From positions 186,001 to 250,000 of the forward strand of contig NZ_JSYZ01000011.1 of assembly GCF_001293465.1 (NCBI RefSeq): 64,000 nt of DNA, in the 5' to 3' direction. The stretch comes from Pseudomonas asplenii. GTDB taxonomy: Bacteria; Pseudomonadota; Gammaproteobacteria; Pseudomonadales; Pseudomonadaceae. Below the pieces are notes generated by a model. That model did no database searches. It saw nothing but the letters and a program-made list of their open reading frames with translations, and had not been told where the DNA came from. The position numbers and the translations under genes were made by a program. Shown one piece after another: positions 61,656 to 64,000 of the stretch (within the stretch, counting starts at the first letter, position 1; every line of letters starts with the position of its first letter).

Positions 61656-64000
61656 TGGACAACGCTCAGCAAGCTACTACCCTGGTCCCATCGCCGACCC
61701 TGCTCGGACGCTTTGCCGAACAGGTGCGGGCAACGCCCCTGGCCCTCGCGGTGCTCGACCGGCAGACGCAACTGAACTACCACGAACTGGCCGCTGCCAG
61801 CGAACGCATCGCCCACGGGTTGCTGGCGCGGGGCGTACTGCCCGGCCAATCCCTGGCGTTGCGCATGCCGCGCTCCTGGCGCTGGCTGGCGGCAATCCTC
61901 GGCGCACTCAAGGTCGGCGCCGTGCTGGTACCGCTGGACCGTGCCAGCCCATTGGCGCGCCAGGCCCGCATGCTGGAGGACGGCGGTTGCGTCGGCCTGC
62001 TGCTGGACGAACCCAGCGCCGAACCATTGGCCAACCTGTGGCAGGCCGACGTCACGGCGCTGCTGGAACACGAGGCGCCGAGCCGGTTGGCGCTGCCCGG
62101 CGAACCGGCCGATGTGAGCTTCCTGTTCTATACCTCGGGCTCGACCGGTACACCGAAGGCGGTGGAAGTCGGCGAGCGTGGCCTGTTGCGCCTGGTGCAG
62201 CCGGATGGCTACATCGACATTCGCCCCGGCGACCGCTTTGCCTGCCTGGCCAACCCGGCCTTCGACGCGATCAGCTTCGAACTCTGGGCGCCACTGCTCA
62301 ACGGTGGTGCCTGCGTCATCATCGCCGACGACGACCTGCTCGATGCCCGGCAACTGGCACAGGTGCTGGAGACGCAGCGGGTCGACAGCCTGTTCATGAC
62401 TGTGTCGCTGTTCAACACCCTGGCCCAGGAGTACCCGCGTTGTTTTGCCAGCCTGCGCCAGGTCCTGATCGGCGGCGAACAGATCAGCGCCGTGGCGGTG
62501 CGCGACTGGTACCGGGCCAACCCGGACAGCGCCTGCCGGATCTTCAACGTCTACGGCCCGACCGAATGCACCACCTTCGCCCTGTGCCAACCGATTGCCC
62601 GTGATTTCATGGGCGCCTCGGTGCCGATCGGACGTGCCTTGCCCGATACCGGCCTGCGCATCCTCGATGAGCAGCAGCGCCCGGTCACGCCGGGCACGGT
62701 GGGCGAGCTGTACCTGAGCGGCAGCGGGGTCGCCCGTGGCTACCGCCACCGTCCGGAGGAAACCGCGCGCAGCTTTCTCATACTGGCGGACGACGCTGGC
62801 CAGCCAAGGCGCCATTACCGGACTGGCGATCTGGTCCGGGAGAACGAGGCCGGCCTGGTCGAGTACATCGGCCGGGCCGACCGCCAGGTCAAGATCCGCG
62901 GTTTTCGGATCGAGCCGGGTGAAGTCGAGCAGCGCCTCCTCGAGCATCCCGGGGTCGCCCAGGCCTATGTCTGCACGCGCCGCCAGTCCGCCGAGGATCA
63001 CCAGTTGCTGGCGTTCATCGTGCCGCGAGGCACCCTGGAACAGGCCGACTTCGACGCCTACCTGCGGGCGCAGTTGCCGGGCTACATGCGCCCGCACCAT
63101 CTGTTCCTGCTCGACCGCCTGCCCCTGACCGCCAACGGCAAGGTCGATCGCGCCCGGTTGCTGGAACAGGACCGGCAACCCTGGCGCGCCACACCGACGG
63201 GCGAGCTGCCGGCCGCCAGTGAGCAGGGCGCGGAACTGTCCTGGCTGTTGGCGCAGGTGCGGAGCTTGCTCGGCCAGCCATGGCTTGGCGCCCAGGATGA
63301 CTGGCTGGGCAGCGGCGGCGATTCGCTCAAGGCCTTGCGCCTGCGCTCGGCGATCCGCCGGCAATGGCAGGTGGAGTTGAACCTGGCGCAACTGCTGGGC
63401 GAGGACTTCGCCGCAGTGGCGGCCAGGCTGGCGACACCGCAGGTGTCCGCGGCGGCATACCCGCCGGCACCGCTGCCGAGCGCCGCCTGGCGCCTGCCGG
63501 CCACCGCCGAGCAACGTCGGTTGTGGTTGCTGCAACAGCGCGAGCCGGACTCGACGGCCTATAACGTGCCGTTGGTGCTGCGCCTGCCGGTCGGGGTCGA
63601 CCCGGACGCGTTGGGTGCGGCCGTGGACCAACTGGTCGAGCGCCATGCCGCGTTGCGCACGCGTTTCGTATCCGGACCGGACGGTCTCGATCAATGGGTC
63701 GCCGAGCAGGGCACGCGCTGCCTGCGCATGCCCCCCGGGCGATTTACCGAAGACAACTGGCAGGCTTTTGCCGAACTGGTGTTCGCCACCCCGTTCGACC
63801 TGGGCACGGCGACGCTGTTCCAGTCCTGGCTGCTGCAGTTCGCCGACGGTAGCGCCCGACTGTTGCTGCATCTGCATCACTGCGTGGTCGATGGCTGGTC
63901 GCTGAACCTGTTGTTCGACGACCTGCTGGCCCTCTACCAGGCCAATCGGCAGGGGCGCCACCTGCCTGAACCGCCCGCTCGCCTGACGCCGCTGGAATTT
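61655..64000 (+). CDS. NRPS4: A-T-C... (3' truncated by the window)
   Basis: The first 782 residues of another synthetase; the frame is open at the right edge. A domain ~10-510 (YTSGSTGTPKAV, NVYGPTECTTF, HYRTGDL), T domain with GSGGDSL (~555), then the first half of a C domain with HHCVVDGWS (~741). The hand-read code is DAFMLGVTF(K), aliphatic-looking but not one I can name. It starts with an A domain, like NRPS1, although it follows the TE-bearing NRPS3. It therefore may start a second chain, load a side branch, or act before NRPS1. AGGAGG lies 4 nt before the ATG, which overlaps the NRPS3 stop by one base. Confidence 0.92.
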   Translation, partial: MDNAQQATTLVPSPTLLGRFAEQVRATPLALAVLDRQTQLNYHELAAASERIAHGLLARGVLPGQSLALRMPRSWRWLAAILGALKVGAVLVPLDRASPLARQARMLEDGGCVGLLLDEPSAEPLANLWQADVTALLEHEAPSRLALPGEPADVSFLFYTSGSTGTPKAVEVGERGLLRLVQPDGYIDIRPGDRFACLANPAFDAISFELWAPLLNGGACVIIADDDLLDARQLAQVLETQRVDSLFMTVSLFNTLAQEYPRCFASLRQVLIGGEQISAVAVRDWYRANPDSACRIFNVYGPTECTTFALCQPIARDFMGASVPIGRALPDTGLRILDEQQRPVTPGTVGELYLSGSGVARGYRHRPEETARSFLILADDAGQPRRHYRTGDLVRENEAGLVEYIGRADRQVKIRGFRIEPGEVEQRLLEHPGVAQAYVCTRRQSAEDHQLLAFIVPRGTLEQADFDAYLRAQLPGYMRPHHLFLLDRLPLTANGKVDRARLLEQDRQPWRATPTGELPAASEQGAELSWLLAQVRSLLGQPWLGAQDDWLGSGGDSLKALRLRSAIRRQWQVELNLAQLLGEDFAAVAARLATPQVSAAAYPPAPLPSAAWRLPATAEQRRLWLLQQREPDSTAYNVPLVLRLPVGVDPDALGAAVDQLVERHAALRTRFVSGPDGLDQWVAEQGTRCLRMPPGRFTEDNWQAFAELVFATPFDLGTATLFQSWLLQFADGSARLLLHLHHCVVDGWSLNLLFDDLLALYQANRQGRHLPEPPARLTPLEF

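Noticed and set aside
1..64000. Prophage, IS element, CRISPR array or tRNA gene
   Set aside because: None was seen: no transposase or integrase motifs, no regularly spaced repeats and no cloverleaf with CCA-type ends.

Overview
The window is high-GC DNA that looks like a Pseudomonas chromosome, most likely from the P. fluorescens complex. The basis is a MuxBC-OpmB type efflux operon, a nitrate reductase fused to a CysJ-like flavoprotein, Pseudomonas-style REP palindromes and a large NRPS locus. No rRNA, tRNA, CRISPR array, transposase or prophage was found. Species cannot be fixed from sequence reading alone.

Layout. 0-6.3 kb: end of an RND pump gene (muxC-like) and its outer-membrane channel (opmB-like), a membrane diguanylate cyclase and an unrecognised protein. 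6.4-14.9 kb: nitrate assimilation on the minus strand (nitrate reductase/flavoprotein fusion, nirB, nirD, and an HPP-family membrane protein). Both main transcripts begin at a sigma-54 type promoter, followed at once by a two-hexaloop (ANTAR/NasT type) hairpin pair that overlaps a rho-independent terminator. 15-22.2 kb: a minus-strand catabolic or uptake set with an argininosuccinate lyase paralogue, an amino-acid type ABC importer, two tandem NodB-fold deacetylases and an MFS transporter; a LysR gene is divergent. 23.7-29.5 kb: a four-gene ABC exporter (split MacB, TolC, MacA) with a divergent TetR gene. 29.5-32.9 kb: a fusion of a 2Fe-2S/FAD/NAD reductase with an M24 peptidase-like domain, divergent from a MocR-type regulator. 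32.8-38.3 kb: small genes, including a TetR/hotdog thioesterase pair with a perfect palindrome between them, a copper set (DUF2946, Sco, PCuAC), a cytochrome P460, a structured intergenic repeat and a beta-hydroxyacid dehydrogenase.

38.5-64 kb: four consecutive plus-strand NRPS genes, the last cut by the window end. Domain order as read: NRPS1 A-T-C-A-T-(dual E/C)-A-T; NRPS2 C-A-T-C-A-T-Cy-A-T-Ox; NRPS3 (TubC docking)-C-A-T-TE; NRPS4 A-T-C... . Hand-read binding-pocket codes suggest aromatic/hydrophobic - D-Thr - Thr - Arg-like - Pro-like - Cys (cyclised and oxidised to thiazole) - unknown, released by the TE. I do not recognise this as a known Pseudomonas product. It is the best candidate here for an undescribed system. 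The dual ANTAR leaders and the reductase-M24 fusion are the next most interesting items.

All specificity calls, start choices and domain boundaries were read by eye and have not been tested by alignment.
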